A DNA stretch of 64,000 bases. It comes from Halictus rubicundus (lineage: Eukaryota > Arthropoda > Insecta > Hymenoptera > Halictidae). The notes under the pieces are model-generated. The model did not search any database. It was not told the DNA's origin and saw nothing but the letters and a program-made list of their open reading frames with translations. Of this stretch, positions 43,057 to 57,050 are shown one piece after another. The stretch covers positions 620,001 through 684,000 of the forward strand of contig NW_027488643.1 of the NCBI RefSeq assembly GCF_050948215.1, in the 5' to 3' direction. Made by a program: the position numbers and the translations under genes. Position 1 is the first letter of the stretch; each line of letters opens with the position of its first letter.

Positions 43057-45890
43057 ATTAGATAGGACAGAGGATAGGATAGTATAGAGGATAGGATAGG
43101 GATTTGATAGGATAGAGGATTGGATAGGATAGAGGACAGGATAGGATAGAGGATTGGATATGATACAGGAAAGGATAGGATTGAGGATAGATGATAGGAT
43201 AGGATAGAGGATTGGATAGGATACAGGATAATATAGAGGATTGGATAGGATACACGATAGGATAGGATAGAGGATAGGATAGGGGATTTGATAGGATAGA
43301 GGATAGGATAAAATAGAGGATAGGATAGGATAGGGGATTGGATAGGATAGGATAGAGGATAGGCTAGGATAGAGGATAGGATAGGATAGAGGATAGGATA
43401 GGATAGAGGATAGTATAGGGATTTGATTGGATAGAGGATAGGATAGGATAGAACATAGGATAGGATAGAGGATAGGATAGGATAGAGGATAGGATAGGAT
43501 AGGATAGAGGATATGATAGGATAGGGGAATTGATAGGATAGAGGATGGGATAGGATAGAAGATAGGATAGGATAGAGGATAGGATAGGATAGAGGATAGG
43601 ATAGGATAGAGGATAGGATAGAGGATAGAATAGGATAGAGGATAGGATAGGATACAGGATTGGATAGACGGTAGGATAGGATAGCGGATAGGATAGGATA
43701 GAGGATAGGATAGGGCAGAGGATAGGATAGGGGACTTTATAGGATAGAGGATAGGATAGGATAGAGGATAGCGTAGGATAGAGGATAGGATAGGATAGAG
43801 GATACGATAGGATAGAGGATAGGATAGAGGTTTGGATAGGATAGAGGATAGGATAGGATAGAGGATAGGATAGGATAGAGGATAGGATAGGATAGAGGAT
43901 AGGATAGGATAGAGGATAGGATAGGATAGAGGATAGGATAGGATAAAGGATAGGATAGGATAGTGGATAGGATACACGATTCGATAGGATAGAGGATAGG
44001 ATAGGACAGAGGATTTGATAGGATAGAGGATAAGATAGGATACAGGAAAGGATAGGATTGTGGATAGGATTGGATACAGGATAGGATAGAATAGAGGATA
44101 GGATACGGGATTGGATAGGATAGGATAGAGGATAGGATAGGACAGACGATAGGATAGGATAGATGATAGTATAGGGATTTGATAGGATAGAGGTTTGGAT
44201 AGGATAGAGGATAGGATAGGATAGAGGATAGGATAGGATAGAGGATAGGATAGGATAGAGGATAGGATAGGATAGAGGATAGGATAGGATAGAGGATAGG
44301 ATAGGATAGAGGATAGGATAGGATAGTGGATAGGATACACGATTCGATAGGATAGAGGATAGGATAGGACAGAGGATTTGATAGGATAGAGGATAGGATA
44401 GGATACAGGAAAGGATAGGATTGTGGATAGGATTGGATACAGGATAGGATAGAATAGAGGATAGGATACGGGATTGGATAGGATAGGATAGAGGATAGGA
44501 TAGGATAGTGGATAGGATACACGATTCGATAGGATAGAGGATAGGATAGGACAGAGGATTTGATAGGATAGAGGATAGGATAGGATACCGGAAAGGATAG
44601 GATTGTGGATAGGATATGATAGAGGATACGATAGGATGGAGGATAGGATAGAGGATAGGATAGGATAGAGGATAGAATAGGATAGAGGATAGGATAGGAT
44701 AGCGGATAGGATAGGATAGAGTAAAGGATAGGATAGAGGATAGGATAGGATAGAGGATAGGATAGGATAGAGGATAGGATATTATAGATGATAGGATAGG
44801 ATGGAGGATTGGATAGGATACAGGATAGGATAGCATGGTTGAATTGATAGGATAGAGGATAGGATAGGATAGAGGATAGGATAGGATAGAGGATAGGATA
44901 GGATAGAGGATTGGATAGAGGATAGGATAGAGGATAGGAAAGGATAGAAGATAGGATAGGATAGAGGATAGGATAGGATAGAGGATAGCGTAGGATAGAG
45001 GATAGGATAGGATAGAGGATACGATAGGATGGAGGATAGGATAGAGGATATAATAGGATAGAGGATAGGATAGGATAGAGGATAGGATAGGATAGCGGAT
45101 AGGATAGGATAGAGGATAGGATAGGCTAGAGGATAGGATAGGATAGAGGATAGGATAGGACAGAGGATAGGATAGGGGATTTGATAGGATAGATGATAGG
45201 ATAGGATAGACGATAGGATAGGATAGAGGATAGGATAGGATAGAGGATAGGATAGGATAGAGGATAGGATAGGATAGAGGATTGGATAGAGGATAGGATA
45301 GAGGATAGGAAAGCATAGAAGATAGGATAGGATAGAGGATAGGATAGGATAGAGGATAGGATAGGATAGAGGATAGGATAGGATAGAGGATAGGATAGGA
45401 TAGAGGATAGGATAGGATAGAGGACAGGATAGGATAGAGGATAGGATAGGATAGATGATAGGATAGGATAGGATAGAGGATTGGATGGGATAGAGGATAG
45501 CGTAGGATAGAGGTTAGGATAGGATAAAGGATACGATAGGATAGAGGATAGGATAGGATAGAGGATAGGATAGGACAGAGGATAGGATAGGACAGAGGAT
45601 TTGATAGGATAGAGGATAGGATAGGATACAGGAAAGGATAGGATTGAGGATAGATGATAGGATAGGATAGAGGATAGGATAGGATAGAGGATAGGATAGG
45701 ACAGAGGATAGGATAGGGGATTTGATAGGATAGACGAAAGGATAGGATAGAGGATAGGATAGGATAGAGGATAGGATAGGATAGAGGATAGGATAGGATA
45801 GAGGATAGGATAGGATAGAGGATAGGATAGGATAGAGGATAGGATAGGATAGAGGATAGGATAGGATAGAGGATTGGATAGAGGATAGGA
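43057..45890 (+). repeat. Right copy of the 12.8-kb-offset block
   Basis: This is the partner of 30,261-33,060, carrying the same succession of private domain B variants. It differs by a 34-bp (two-unit) gain between 43,975 and 44,338 and by scattered substitutions. Confidence 0.87.
43975..44530 (+). repeat. CACGATTCGAT subarray, three marker copies
   Basis: Markers lie at 43,975, 44,338 and 44,520. The first interval is 363 bp, which is 34 bp (two 17-bp units) longer than at 31.2 and 37.5 kb. The second is again 182 bp. Confidence 0.85.
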
Positions 45891-47188
45891 TAGAGGATAG
45901 GAAAGGATAGAAGATAGGATAGGATAGAGGATAGGATAGGATAGAGGATAGCGTAGGATAGAGGATAGGATAGGATAGAGGATACGATAGGATAGAGGAT
46001 AGGATAGAGGATATAATAGGATAGAGGATAGGATAGGATAGAGGATAGGATAGGATAGCGGATAGGATAGGATAGAGGATAGGATAGGGGATTTGATAGG
46101 ATAGAGGATAGGATAGGATAGAGAATAGGATAGGATAGAGGATAGAATAGGATAGAGGATATGATAGGATAGCGGATAGGATAGGATAGAGGATAGGATA
46201 TGATAGAGGATAGGATAGGATAGAGGATAGGATAGGATAGAGGATAGGATAGGATAGAGGATAGGATAGAGGATAGGATAGGATAGAGGATAGGATAGGA
46301 TAGAAGATAGGATAGGATAGAGGATAGGATAGGATAGAGGATAGGATAGGATAGAGAATAGCGTAGGATAGAGGATAGGATAGGATAGACGATAGGATAG
46401 GATAGAGGATAGGATAGGATAGAGGATAGGATAGGATAGAGGATAGGATAGGATAGAGGATAGGATAGGATATAGGATTGGATAGAGGATAGGATAGAGG
46501 ATAGGATAGGATAGAGGATAGGATAGGATAGAGGATAGGATAGGATAGAGGACAGGATAGGATAGAGGATAGGATAGGATAGATGATAGGATAGGATAGA
46601 GGATAGGATAGGATAGAGGATAGGATAGGATAGAGGATAGCGTAGAATAGAGGATAGGATAGAATAGAGGATACGATAGGATAGAGGATAGGATAGGATA
46701 GAGGATAGGATAGGACAGAGGATTTGATAGGATAGAGGATAGGATAGGATACAGGAAAGGATAGGATTGAGGATAGGGTTGGATACAGGATAGGATAGAA
46801 TAGAGGATAGGATACGGGATTGGATAGGATAGGATAGAGGATAGGATAGGACAGACGATAGGATAGGATAGAGGATAGTATAGGGATTTGATAGGATAGA
46901 GGATAGGATAGGATAGAGGACAGGATAGGATAGAGGATTGGATATGATACAGGAAAGGATAGGATTGAGGATAGATGATAGGATAGGATAGAGGATTGGA
47001 TAGGATACAGGATAGGCTAGAGGATTGGATAGGATACAGGATAGGATAGGATAGAGGATAGGATAGGGGATTTGATAGGATAGAGGATAGGATAGGATAG
47101 AAGATAGGATAGGATAGAGGATAGGATAGGATAGAGGATAGGATAGGATAGAGGATAGGATAGGATAGAGGATAGGATAGGATAGAGG

Positions 47189-48996
47189 ATTAGATAGGAC
47201 AGAGGATAGGATAGTATAGAGGATAGGATAGGGATTTGATAGGATAGAGGATTGGATATGATAGAGGACAGGATAGGATAGAGGATTGGATATGATACAG
47301 GAAAGGATAGGATTGAGGATAGATGATAGGATAGGATAGAGGATTGGATAGGATACAGGATAATATAGAGGATTGGATAGGATACACGATAGGATAGGAT
47401 AGAGGATAGGATAGGGGATTTGATAGGATAGAGGATAGGATAAAATAGAGGATAGGATAGGATAGGGGATTGGATAGGATAGGATAGAGGATAGGCTAGG
47501 AAAGAGGATAGGATAGGATAGAGGATAGGATAGGATAGAGGATAGTATAGGGATTTGATAGGATAGAGGATAGGATAGGATAGAACATAGGATAGGATAG
47601 AGGATAGGATAGGATAGAGGATAGGATAGGATAGGATAGAGGATATGATAGGATAGGGGAATTGATAGGATAGAGGATAGGATAGGATAGAAGATAGGAT
47701 AGGATAGAGGATAGGATAGGATAGAGGATAGGATAGGATAGAGGATAGGATAGAGGATAGAATAGGATAGAGGATAGGATAGGATACAGGATTGGATAGA
47801 CGGTAGGATAGGATAGCGGATAGGATAGGATAGAGGATAGGATAGGGCAGAGGATAGGATAGGGGATTTTATAGGATAGAGGATAGGATAGGATAGAGGA
47901 TAGGATAGGACAGACGATAGGATAAGATAGAGGATAGTATAGGGATTTGATAGGATAGAGGTTTGGATAGGATAGAGGATAGGATAGGATAGAGGAAAGG
48001 ACAGGATAGAGGATAGGATAGGATAGAGGATAGGATAGGATAGAGGATAGGATAGGATAGAGGATAGGATAGGATAAAGGATAGGATAGGATAGTGGATA
48101 GGATACACGATTCGATAGGATAGAGGATAGGATAGGACAGACGATAGGATAGGATAGAGGATAGTATAGGGATTTGATAGGATAGAGGTTTGGATAGGAT
48201 AGAGGATAGGATAGGATAGAGGATAGGATAGGATAGAGGATAGGATAGGATAGAGGATAGGATAGGATAGAGGATAGGATAGGATAGAGGATAGGATAGG
48301 ATAGTGGATAGGATACACGATTCGATAGGATAGAGGATAGGATAGGACAGAGGATTTGATAGGATAGAGGATAGGATAGGATATAGGAAAGGATAGGATT
48401 GTGGATAGGATTGGATACAGGATAGGATAGAATAGAGGATAGGATACGGGATTGGATAGGATAGGATAGAGGATAGGATAGGATAGTGGATAGGATACAC
48501 GAATCGATAGGATAGAGGATAGGATAGGACAGAGGATTTGATAGGATAGAGGATAGGATAGGATATAGGAAAGGATAGGATTGTGGATAGGATTGGATAC
48601 AGGATAGGATAGAATAGAGGATAGGATACGGGATTGGATAGGATAGGATAGAGGATAGGATAGGATAGTGGATAGGATACACGAATCGATAGGATAGAGG
48701 ATAGGATAGGACAGAGGATTTGATAGGATAGAGGATAGGATAGGATACCGGAAAGGATAGGATTGTGGATAGGATAGGATAGAGGATACGATAGGATGGA
48801 GGATAGGATAGAGGATAGGATAGGATAGAGGATAGAATAGGATAGAGGATAGGATAGGATAGCGGATAGGATAGGATAGAGTAAAGGATAGGATAGAGGA
48901 TAGGATACGATAGAGGATAGGATAGGATAGAGGATAGGATAGGATAGATGATAGGATAGGATGGAGGATTGGATAGGATACAGGATAGGATAGCAT
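47189..48996 (+). repeat. Further domain B block at a 10,565-bp offset
   Basis: The ATTAGATAGG marker at 47,189 lies 10,565 bp from 36,624, and sequence downstream to at least about 47,960 matches 36,624-37,400. The block ends with GAGTAAAGG near 48,885 and GCATGGTTGAATTGAT at 48,993, as do the other domain B blocks. Confidence 0.8.
48106..48690 (+). repeat. CACGATTCGAT subarray expanded to four marker copies
   Basis: Markers lie at 48,106, 48,316, 48,498 and 48,680. The first interval is 210 bp, which is 329 minus seven 17-bp units. The next two are both 182 bp. The units starting at 48,316 and 48,498 appear identical apart from the T/A variant in the CGAWTCG motif. The last two markers carry the CGAATCG allele, so the unit bearing that allele was locally doubled. 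Confidence 0.88.
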
Positions 48997-50204
48997 GGTT
49001 GAATTGATAGGATAGAGGATAGGATAGGATAGAGGATAGGATAGGATAGAGGATAGGATAGGATAGAGGATAGGATAGGATAGAGGATTGGATAGGATAG
49101 AGGATAGAGTAGGATAGAGGTTAGGATAGGATAAAGGATACGATAGGATAGAGGATAGGATAGGATAGGGGATAGGATAGGATAGAGGATAGGATAGGAT
49201 AGAGGATAGGATAGGATAGAGGATAGGATAGGATAGAGGACAGGATAGGATAGAGGATAGGATAGGATAGATGATAGGATAGGATAGAGGATAGGATAGG
49301 ATAGAGTATAGGATAGGATAGAGGATAGGATAGGATAGAGGATAGGATAGGATAGAGGATAGGATAGGATAGAGGATAGGATAGGATAGAGGACAGGATA
49401 GGATAGATGATAGGATAGGATAGAGGATACGATAGGATAGAGGATAGGATAGGATAGATGATAGGATAGGATAGAGGATACGATAGGATAGAGGATAGGA
49501 TAGGATAGAGGTTAGGATAGGGCAGAGGATACGATAGGGGATTTGATAGGATAGAGGATGGGATAGGATAGAGGATAGGATAGGATAGAGGATAGGATAG
49601 GATAGAGGATAGGATAGACGGTAGGATAGGATAGAGGATAGGATAGGACAGAGGATAGGATAGGGGATTTGATAGGATAGAGGATACGATAGGATAGAGG
49701 ATAGGATAGGGTAGAGGATAGGATAGGACAGAGGATTTGATAGGATAGAGGATAGGATAGGATACAGGAAAGGATAGGATTGAGGATAGGATTGGATACA
49801 GGATAGGATAGAATAGAGGATAGGATACGGGATTGGATAGGATAGGATAGGATAGAGGATAGGATAGGATAGAGGACAGGATAGGATAGAGGATTGGATA
49901 TGATACAGGAAAGGATAGGATTGAGGATAGATGATAGGATAGGATAGAGGATTGGATAGGATACAGGATAGGCTAGAGGATTGGATAGGATACAGGATAG
50001 GATAGGATAGAGGATAGGATAGGATAGTGGATAGGATAGGAGAGACGATAGGATAGGATAGGGGATAGGATAGGATAGAGGATTAGATAGGACAGAGGAT
50101 AGGATAGTATAGAGGATAGGATAGGGATTTGATAGGATAGAGGATTGGATAGGATAGAGGACAGGATAGGATAGAGGATTGGATAGGATACAGGAAAGGA
50201 TAGG

Positions 50205-50356
50205 ATTGATGAGAGATGATAGGAAAAGGATAGAGGACAGGATAGGATAGAGGATTGGATAGGATACAGGAAAGGATAGGATTGATGAGAGATGATAGGA
50301 AAAGGATAGAGGATAGGATAGGATAGACGATAGGATAGGATAGAGCATAGGATAGG
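50205..50356 (+). repeat. 76-bp tandem duplication
   Basis: ATTGATGAGAGATGATAGG followed by AAAAGGATAG occurs at 50,205 and 50,281, 76 bp apart. The related locus at about 54,637 has the motif once in the same context. The two loci otherwise match from the ATTAGATAGG marker onward (50,082 and 54,515). Confidence 0.85.
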
Positions 50357-50402
50357 ATAGAGGATAGGATAGGATAGAGGAAAGGATAGGATTGATGATA
50401 GA

Positions 50403-51050
50403 TGATGGGATAGGATAGAGGATTGGATAGGATACAGGATAGGATAAGATAGAGGATATTATAGGACAGAGGATAGGATATGATAGAGTATACGATATTA
50501 TAGAGGGTGGGATAGGATAGAGCATAGGATAGGGGATTGGATAGGATAGGATATAGGATAGGATAGGGTATTTGATAGGATAGAGGATAATATAGGATAG
50601 AGGATAGGATATGATAGAGTATACGATATTATAGATGGTAGGATAGGATAGAGCATAGGATAGGGGATTGGATAGGATAGGATAGAGGATAAGATAGGAT
50701 AGAGGAAAGGATAGGATTGATGATATATGATGGGATAGGATAAGGGATTGGATAGGATACAGGATAGGATAAGATAGAGGATATTATAGGACAGAGGATA
50801 GGATATGATAGAGTATACGATATTATAGAGGGTAGGATAGGATAGAGCATAGGATAGGGGATTGGATAGGATAGGATATAGGATAGGATAGGGTATTTGA
50901 TAGGATAGAGGATATTATAGGATAGAGGATAGGATATGATAGAGTATACGATATTATAGATGGTAGGATAGGATAGAGCATAGGATAGGGGATTGGATAG
51001 GATAGGATAGAGGATAGGACAGGGGATAGGATATGATAGGGGATAGGATA
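50403..51050 (+). repeat. 325-bp tandem duplication containing 131-bp subrepeats
   Basis: TATACGATATTATAG units lie at about 50,491, 50,622, 50,816 and 50,947. The spacing within each pair is 131 bp (7 x 17 + 12), and the pairs are 325 bp apart. Each pair is preceded by GATGGGATAGG and GAGGATATTATAGGACAG. Related pairs occur at 54,848/55,008 (160 bp) and 57,160/57,291 (131 bp). Confidence 0.85.
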
Positions 51051-51174
51051 GGACAGAGGATAGGATAGACGAGAGGACAGGATAGAGGATAGGATAGGGG
51101 ATTTGATGGGATAGAGGATAGGATAGGATAGAGGATAGGATAGAGAATAGGATAGAGGATAGGATAGAGAATAG

Positions 51175-51222
51175 GAACGGATAGATGATATTATAGGATA
51201 GAGTGTACGATATTATAGAGGA
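51175..51222 (+). repeat. Domain C marker unit, first copy
   Basis: This 48-bp divergent segment starts GAACGGATAGATGATATTA and continues through AGAGTGTACGATATTATAG. Copies start at 51,175, 53,661, 55,236, 57,519, 59,660, 61,840 and 63,826, with intervals of 2,486, 1,575, 2,283, 2,141, 2,180 and 1,986 bp. It is among the segments furthest from the 17-bp consensus and is strongly conserved between copies. Confidence 0.88.
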
Positions 51223-54200
51223 TAGGATAGAGGATAGGATAGGATAGAGGATTGGATACGATAGAGGATAGAGGATAGGCTAGGATAGAGGATAGGATAG
51301 AGGATGGGATAGGATAGAGGACAGGATAGGATAGAGGATAGGATAGGATAGAGGATTGGATAGGATACAGGAAAGGATACAATAGAGGATAGGATAGGAT
51401 AGAGGATAGGATAGACGATAGGATAGGATAGAGGATAGGATACGATAGAGGTTAGGATAGATGATAGGATACGATATAGGATTGGATACGATAGAGGATA
51501 GAGGATAGGATAGGATACAGGAAAGAATAGGATTGAGGATAGGATTAGATAGAGGATAGAACAGGATAGATGATAGGATAGGATAGAGGATAGGATAGAG
51601 GATAGGATAGGATAGAGGATAGGATAGGGGATTTGATAGGATAGAGGATAGGATAGGGGATTTGATAGGATAGAGGATAGGATAGGATAGAAGATAGGAT
51701 AGGATAGAGAATAGGATGGGATAGAGGATAGGATAGGATAAAGGATAGGATAGAGGATAGGATAGACGATAGGATAGGATAGAGGATAGGATAGGATAGA
51801 CGATAGGATAGGATAGGATAGGATAGGGGATTTGATAGGATAGAGGATAGGATAGGATAGAGAATTGGATACGATAGATGATAGAGGATAGGATAGGATA
51901 GAGGATAGGATAGGATAGAGGACACGATAGGATAGAGGATAGGATAGAGGATATAATAGGATAGAGGATAGGATAGGATAGAGGATAGGATAGGATAGCG
52001 GATAGGATAGGATAGAGGATAGGATAGGGCAGAGGATAGGATAGGGGGTTTGATAGGATAGAGGATAGGATAGGATACAGGATAGGATAGAGGATAGGAT
52101 AGGATAGAGGACAGGATAGGATAGAGGATAGGATAGGATAGAGGATTGGATAGGATACAGGAAAGGATACAATAGAGGATAGGATAGGATAGAGGATAGG
52201 ATAGACGATAGGATAGGATAGAGGATAGGATAGGATAGAGGTTAGGATAGAGGATAGGATACGATATAGGATTGGATACGATAGAGGATAGAGGATAGGA
52301 TAGGATACAGGAAAGGATAGGATTCAGGATAGGATTAGATAGAGGATAGAACAGGATAGATGATAGGATAGGATAGAGGATAGGATAGAGGATAAGATAG
52401 GATAGAGGATAGGATAGGGGATTTGATAGGATAGAGGATAGGATAGGATAGAAGATAGGATAGGATAGAGAATAGGATGGGATAGAGGATAGGATAGGAT
52501 AAAGGATAGGATAGAGGATAGGATAGACGATAGGATAGGATAGAGGATAGGATAGGATAGACGATAGGATAGGATAGGATAGGATAGGGGATTTGATAGG
52601 ATAGAAGATAGGATAGGATAGAGAATTGGATACGATAGAGGATAGAGGATAGGCTAGGATAGAGGATAGGATAGAGAATAGGATAGGATAGGGGATTTGA
52701 TAGGATAGAGGATAGGATATGATAGACTATAGGATATGATAGGGGATAGGATAGGATAGAGGATAGGATAGGATAGAGGATAGGATAGGATAGAGGATAG
52801 GATAGGATAGGGGATAGGATAGGATAGAGGTTAGGATAGAGGATAGGATACGATATAGGATTGGATACGATAGAGGATAGAGGATAGGATAGGATACAGG
52901 AAAGGATAGGATTGAGGATAGGATTAGATAGAGGATAGAACAGGATAGATGATAGGATAGGATAGAGGATAGGATAGAGGATAAGATAGGATAGAGGATA
53001 GGATAGGGGATTTGATAGGATAGAGGATAGGATAGGATAGAAGATAGGATAGGATAGAGAATAGGATGGGATAGAGGATAGGATAGGATAAAGGATAGGA
53101 TAGAGGATAGGATAGACGATAGGATAGGATAGAGGATAGGATAGGATAGACGATAGGATAGGATAGGATAGGATAGGGGATTTGATAGGATAGAGGATAG
53201 GATAGGATAGAGAATTGGATACGATAGAGGATAGAGGATAGGCTAGGATAGAGGATAGGATAGAGAATAGGATAGGATAGGGGATTTAATAGGATAGAGG
53301 ATAGGATATGATAGACTATAGGATATGATAGGGGATAGGATAGGATAGAGGATAGGATAGGATAGAGGATAGGATAGGATAGAGGATAGGATAGGATAGA
53401 GGATAGGATAGGATAGATGATAGGATAGGATGGAGGATTGGATAGGATACAGGATAGGACAGGGGATAGGATAGGATAGAGGATAGGATAGGACAGAGGA
53501 TAGGATAGACGAGAGGATAGGATAGAGGATAGGATAGGGGATTTGATGGGATAGAGGATAGGATAGGATAGAGGATAGGATAGGGGATTTGATGGGATAG
53601 ATGATAGGATAGGATAGAGGATAGGATAGAGAATAGGATAGAGGATAGGATAGAGAATAGGAACGGATAGATGATATTATAGGATAGAGTGTACGATATT
53701 ATAGAGGATAGGATAGAGGATAGGATAGGATAGAGGATTGGATACGATAGAGGATAGAGGATAGGCTAGGATAGAGGATAGGATAGAGGATAGGATAGGA
53801 TAGAGGACAGGATACGATAGAGGATAGGATAGGATAGAGGATTGGATAGGATACAGGAAAGGATACAATAGAGGATAGGATAGGATAGAGGATAGGATAG
53901 ACGATAGGATAGGATAGAGGATAGGATAGGATAGAGGTTAGGATAGATGATAGGATACGATATAGGATTGGATACGATAGAGGATAGAGGATAGGATAGG
54001 ATACAGGAAAGGATAGGATTGAGGATAGGATTAGATAGAGGATAGAACAGGATAGATGATAGGATAGGATAGACGATAGGATAGGATAGGATAGGATAGG
54101 GGATTTGATAGGATAGAGGATAGGATAGGATAGAGAATTGGATACGATAGAGGATAGAGGATAGGCTAGGATAGAGGATAGGATAGAGAATAGGATAGGA

Positions 54201-56372
54201 TAGAGGATAGGATAGGATAGAGGATAGGATAGGATAGAGGACACGATAGGATAGAGGATAGGATAGAGGATATAATAGGATAGAGGATAGGATAGGATAG
54301 AGGATAGGATAGGATAGCGGATAGGATAGGATAGAGGATAGGATAGGGCAGAGGATAGGATGGGGGGTTTGATAGGATAGAGGATAGGATAGGATAGAGG
54401 ATAGGATAGGATAGAGGATAGGATAGAGGATAGGATAGGATAGAGGACAGTATAGGATAGAGGATAGGATAGGATAGAGGATAGGATAGGATAGGGGATA
54501 GGATAGGATAGAGGATTAGATAGGACAGAGGATAGGATAGTATAGAGGATAGGATAGGGATTTGATAGGATAGAGGATTGGATAGGATAGAGGACAGGAT
54601 AGGATAGAGGATTGGATAGGATACAGGAAAGGATAGGATTGATGAGAGATGATAGGAAAAGGATAGAGGATAGGATAGGATAGACGATAGGATAGGATAG
54701 GGGATAGGATAGGATAGAGGATAAGATAGGATAGAGGAAAGGATAGGATTGATGATAGATGATGGGATAGGATAAGGGATTGGATAGGATACAGGATAGG
54801 ATAAGATAGAGGATATTATAGGACAGAGGATAGGATATGATAGAGTATACGATATTATAGAGGGTAGGATAGGATAGAGCATAGGATAGGGGATTGGATA
54901 GGATAGAGCATAGGATAGGGGATTGGATAGGATAGGATATAGGATAGGATAGGGTATTTGATAGGATAGAGGATATTATAGGATAGAGGATAGGATATGA
55001 TAGAGTATACGATATTATAGATGGTAGGATAGGATAGAGCATAGGATAGGGGATTGGATAGGATAGGATAGAGGATAGGACAGGGGATAGGATAGGATAG
55101 AGGATAGGATAGGACAGAGGATAGGATAGACGAGAGGACAGGATAGAAGATAGGATAGGGGATTTGATGGGATAGAGGATAGGATAGGATAGAGGATAGG
55201 ATAGAGAATAGGATAGAGGATAGGATAGAGAATAGGAACGGATAGATGATATTATAGGATAGAGTGTACGATATTATAGAGGATAGGATAGAGGATAGGA
55301 TAGGATAGAGGATTGGATACGATAGAGGATAGAGGATTGGCTAGGATAAGGATAGGATAGAGGATAGGATAGGATAGAGGACAGGATAGGATAGAGGATA
55401 GGATAGGATAGAGGATTGGATAGGATACAGGAAAGGATACAATAGAGGATAGGATAGGATAGAGGATAGGATAGACGATAGGATAGGATAGAGGATAGGA
55501 TACGATAGAGGTTAGGATAGATGATAGGATACGATATAGGATTGGATACGATGGAGGATAGAGGATAGGATAGGATAGAAGATAGGATAGAGGATAGGAT
55601 AGGATAGAGGATAGGATAGGGGATTTGATAGGATAGAGGATAGGATAGGATAGAAGATAGGATAGGATAGAGAATAGGATGGGATAGAGGATAGGATAGG
55701 ATAAAGGATAGGATAGAGGATAGGATAGACGATAGGATAGGATAGAGGATAGGATAGGATAGACGATAGGATAGGATAGGATAGGATAGGATAGGGGATT
55801 TGATAGGATAGAGGATAGGATAGGATAGAGAATTGGATACGATAGATGATAGAGGATAGGCTAGGATAGAGGATAGGATAGAGAATAGGATAGGCTAGAG
55901 GATAGGATAGGATAGAGGATAGGATAGGATAGAGGACACGATAGGATAGAGGATAGGATAGAGGATATAATAGGATAGAGGATAGGATAGGATAGAGGAT
56001 AGGATAGGATAGCGGATAGGATAGGATAGAGGATACGATAGGGCAGAGGATAGGATAGGGGGTTTGATAGGATAGAGGATAGGATAGGATAGAGGATAGG
56101 ATAGGATAGAGGATAGGATAGAGGATAGGATAGGATAGAGGACAGGATAGGATAGAGGATTTGATAGGATAGAGGATTTGATAGGATAGAGGATAGGATA
56201 TGATAGACTATAGGATATGATAGGGGATAGGATAGGATAGAGGATAGGATAGGATAGAGGATAGGATAGGATAGAGGATAGGATAGGATAGAGGATAGGA
56301 TAGGATAGATGATAGGATAGGATGGAGGATTGGATAGGATACAGGATAGGATAGCATAGGGGAATTGATAGG

Positions 56373-56580
56373 ATAGAGGATAGGATAGGATAGAGGATAG
56401 GATAGGATAGAGGATAGGATAGGATAGAGGATAGGATAGGATAGAGGATAGGATAGGATAGAGGATAGGATAGGATAGAGGATAGGATAGGATAGAGGAT
56501 AGGATAGGATAGAGGATAGGATAGGATAGAGGATAGGATAGGATAGAGGATAGGATAGGATAGAGGATAGGATAGGATAG
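56373..56580 (+). repeat. Perfect 17-mer run
   Basis: About 12 consecutive 17-bp units have no substitution or length change. The run is preceded by GCATAGGGGAATTGAT and followed by a GCGG variant. Confidence 0.9.
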
Positions 56581-56778
56581 CGGATAGGATAGGATAGAGG
56601 ATAGGATAGGATAGAGGATAGGATAGGATAGAGGGTAGCGTAGGATAGAGGATAGGATAGGATAGAGGATACGATAGGGGATTTGATAGGATAGAGGATA
56701 GGATAGGATAGAGGATAGGATAGGATAGAGGATAGAGTAGGGTAGAGGATAGGATAGGATAGAGGATAGGATAGACGG

Positions 56779-57050
56779 TAGGATAGGATAGAGGATAGGA
56801 TAGGATAGAGGATAGGATAGGATAGAGGATAGGATAGGATAGAGGATAGGATAGGATAGAGGATAGGATAGGATAGAGGATAGGATAGGATAGAGGATAG
56901 GATAGGATAGAGGATAGGATAGGATAGAGGATAGGATAGGATAGAGGATAGGATAGGATAGAGGATAGGATAGGATAGAGGATAGGATAGGATAGAGGAT
57001 AGGATAGGATAGAGGATAGGATAGGATAGAGGATAGGATAGGATAGAGGA
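56779..57050 (+). repeat. Longest perfect 17-mer run
   Basis: Sixteen consecutive identical 17-bp units (272 bp) lie between a GACGG variant and a GAGGAAAGG variant. This is the longest variant-free stretch I found. Confidence 0.9.

Larger units (their letters stand above)
29946..49500. repeat. Domain B: mosaic satellite with private variants and A-like inserts
   Basis: The private variant units here are AGTATAGGGATTTGAT, GATAAAATAGAGG, GAACATAGG, GAGGTTTGG, TACACGATTCGAT, GAGTAAAGG and GCATGGTTGAATTGAT. The last occurs at 32,003, 38,365, 44,833 and 48,993. Stretches of A-type sequence alternate with these, roughly 32,250-33,060, 39,230-42,030 and 44,860-45,990. The ATTAGATAGG unit followed by GATAGTATAG recurs at 30,261, 34,513, 36,624, 43,057 and 47,189, and twice more in domain C. 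The right edge is gradual. I see no coding sequence. Confidence 0.75.

Noticed and set aside
29451..48682. Hydrophobic, proline- and tyrosine-rich repeat peptide resembling a structural or membrane repeat protein
   Set aside because: The same peptide results from any of three frames, and indels between copies are multiples of 17 bp and not of 3, which would shift a real reading frame.
31179..48690. CENP-B box candidates at TTCG- and ACGGG-containing units
   Set aside because: The box needs TTCG and CGGG at fixed spacing. GATTCGATAGG units have TTCG but no CGGG at the right distance, and GGATACGGGATTGG units lack TTCG.
50479..50640. TATA-box-like elements in TATACGATATTATAG units
   Set aside because: These are substituted satellite units repeated at 131-bp intervals, with no downstream gene or initiator-like context.
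51175..51222. Remnant of an inserted mobile element in the GAACGG segment
   Set aside because: It is only 48 bp, keeps the GGATA rhythm on both sides, and has no terminal repeats or target-site duplication. Accumulated substitutions explain it better.
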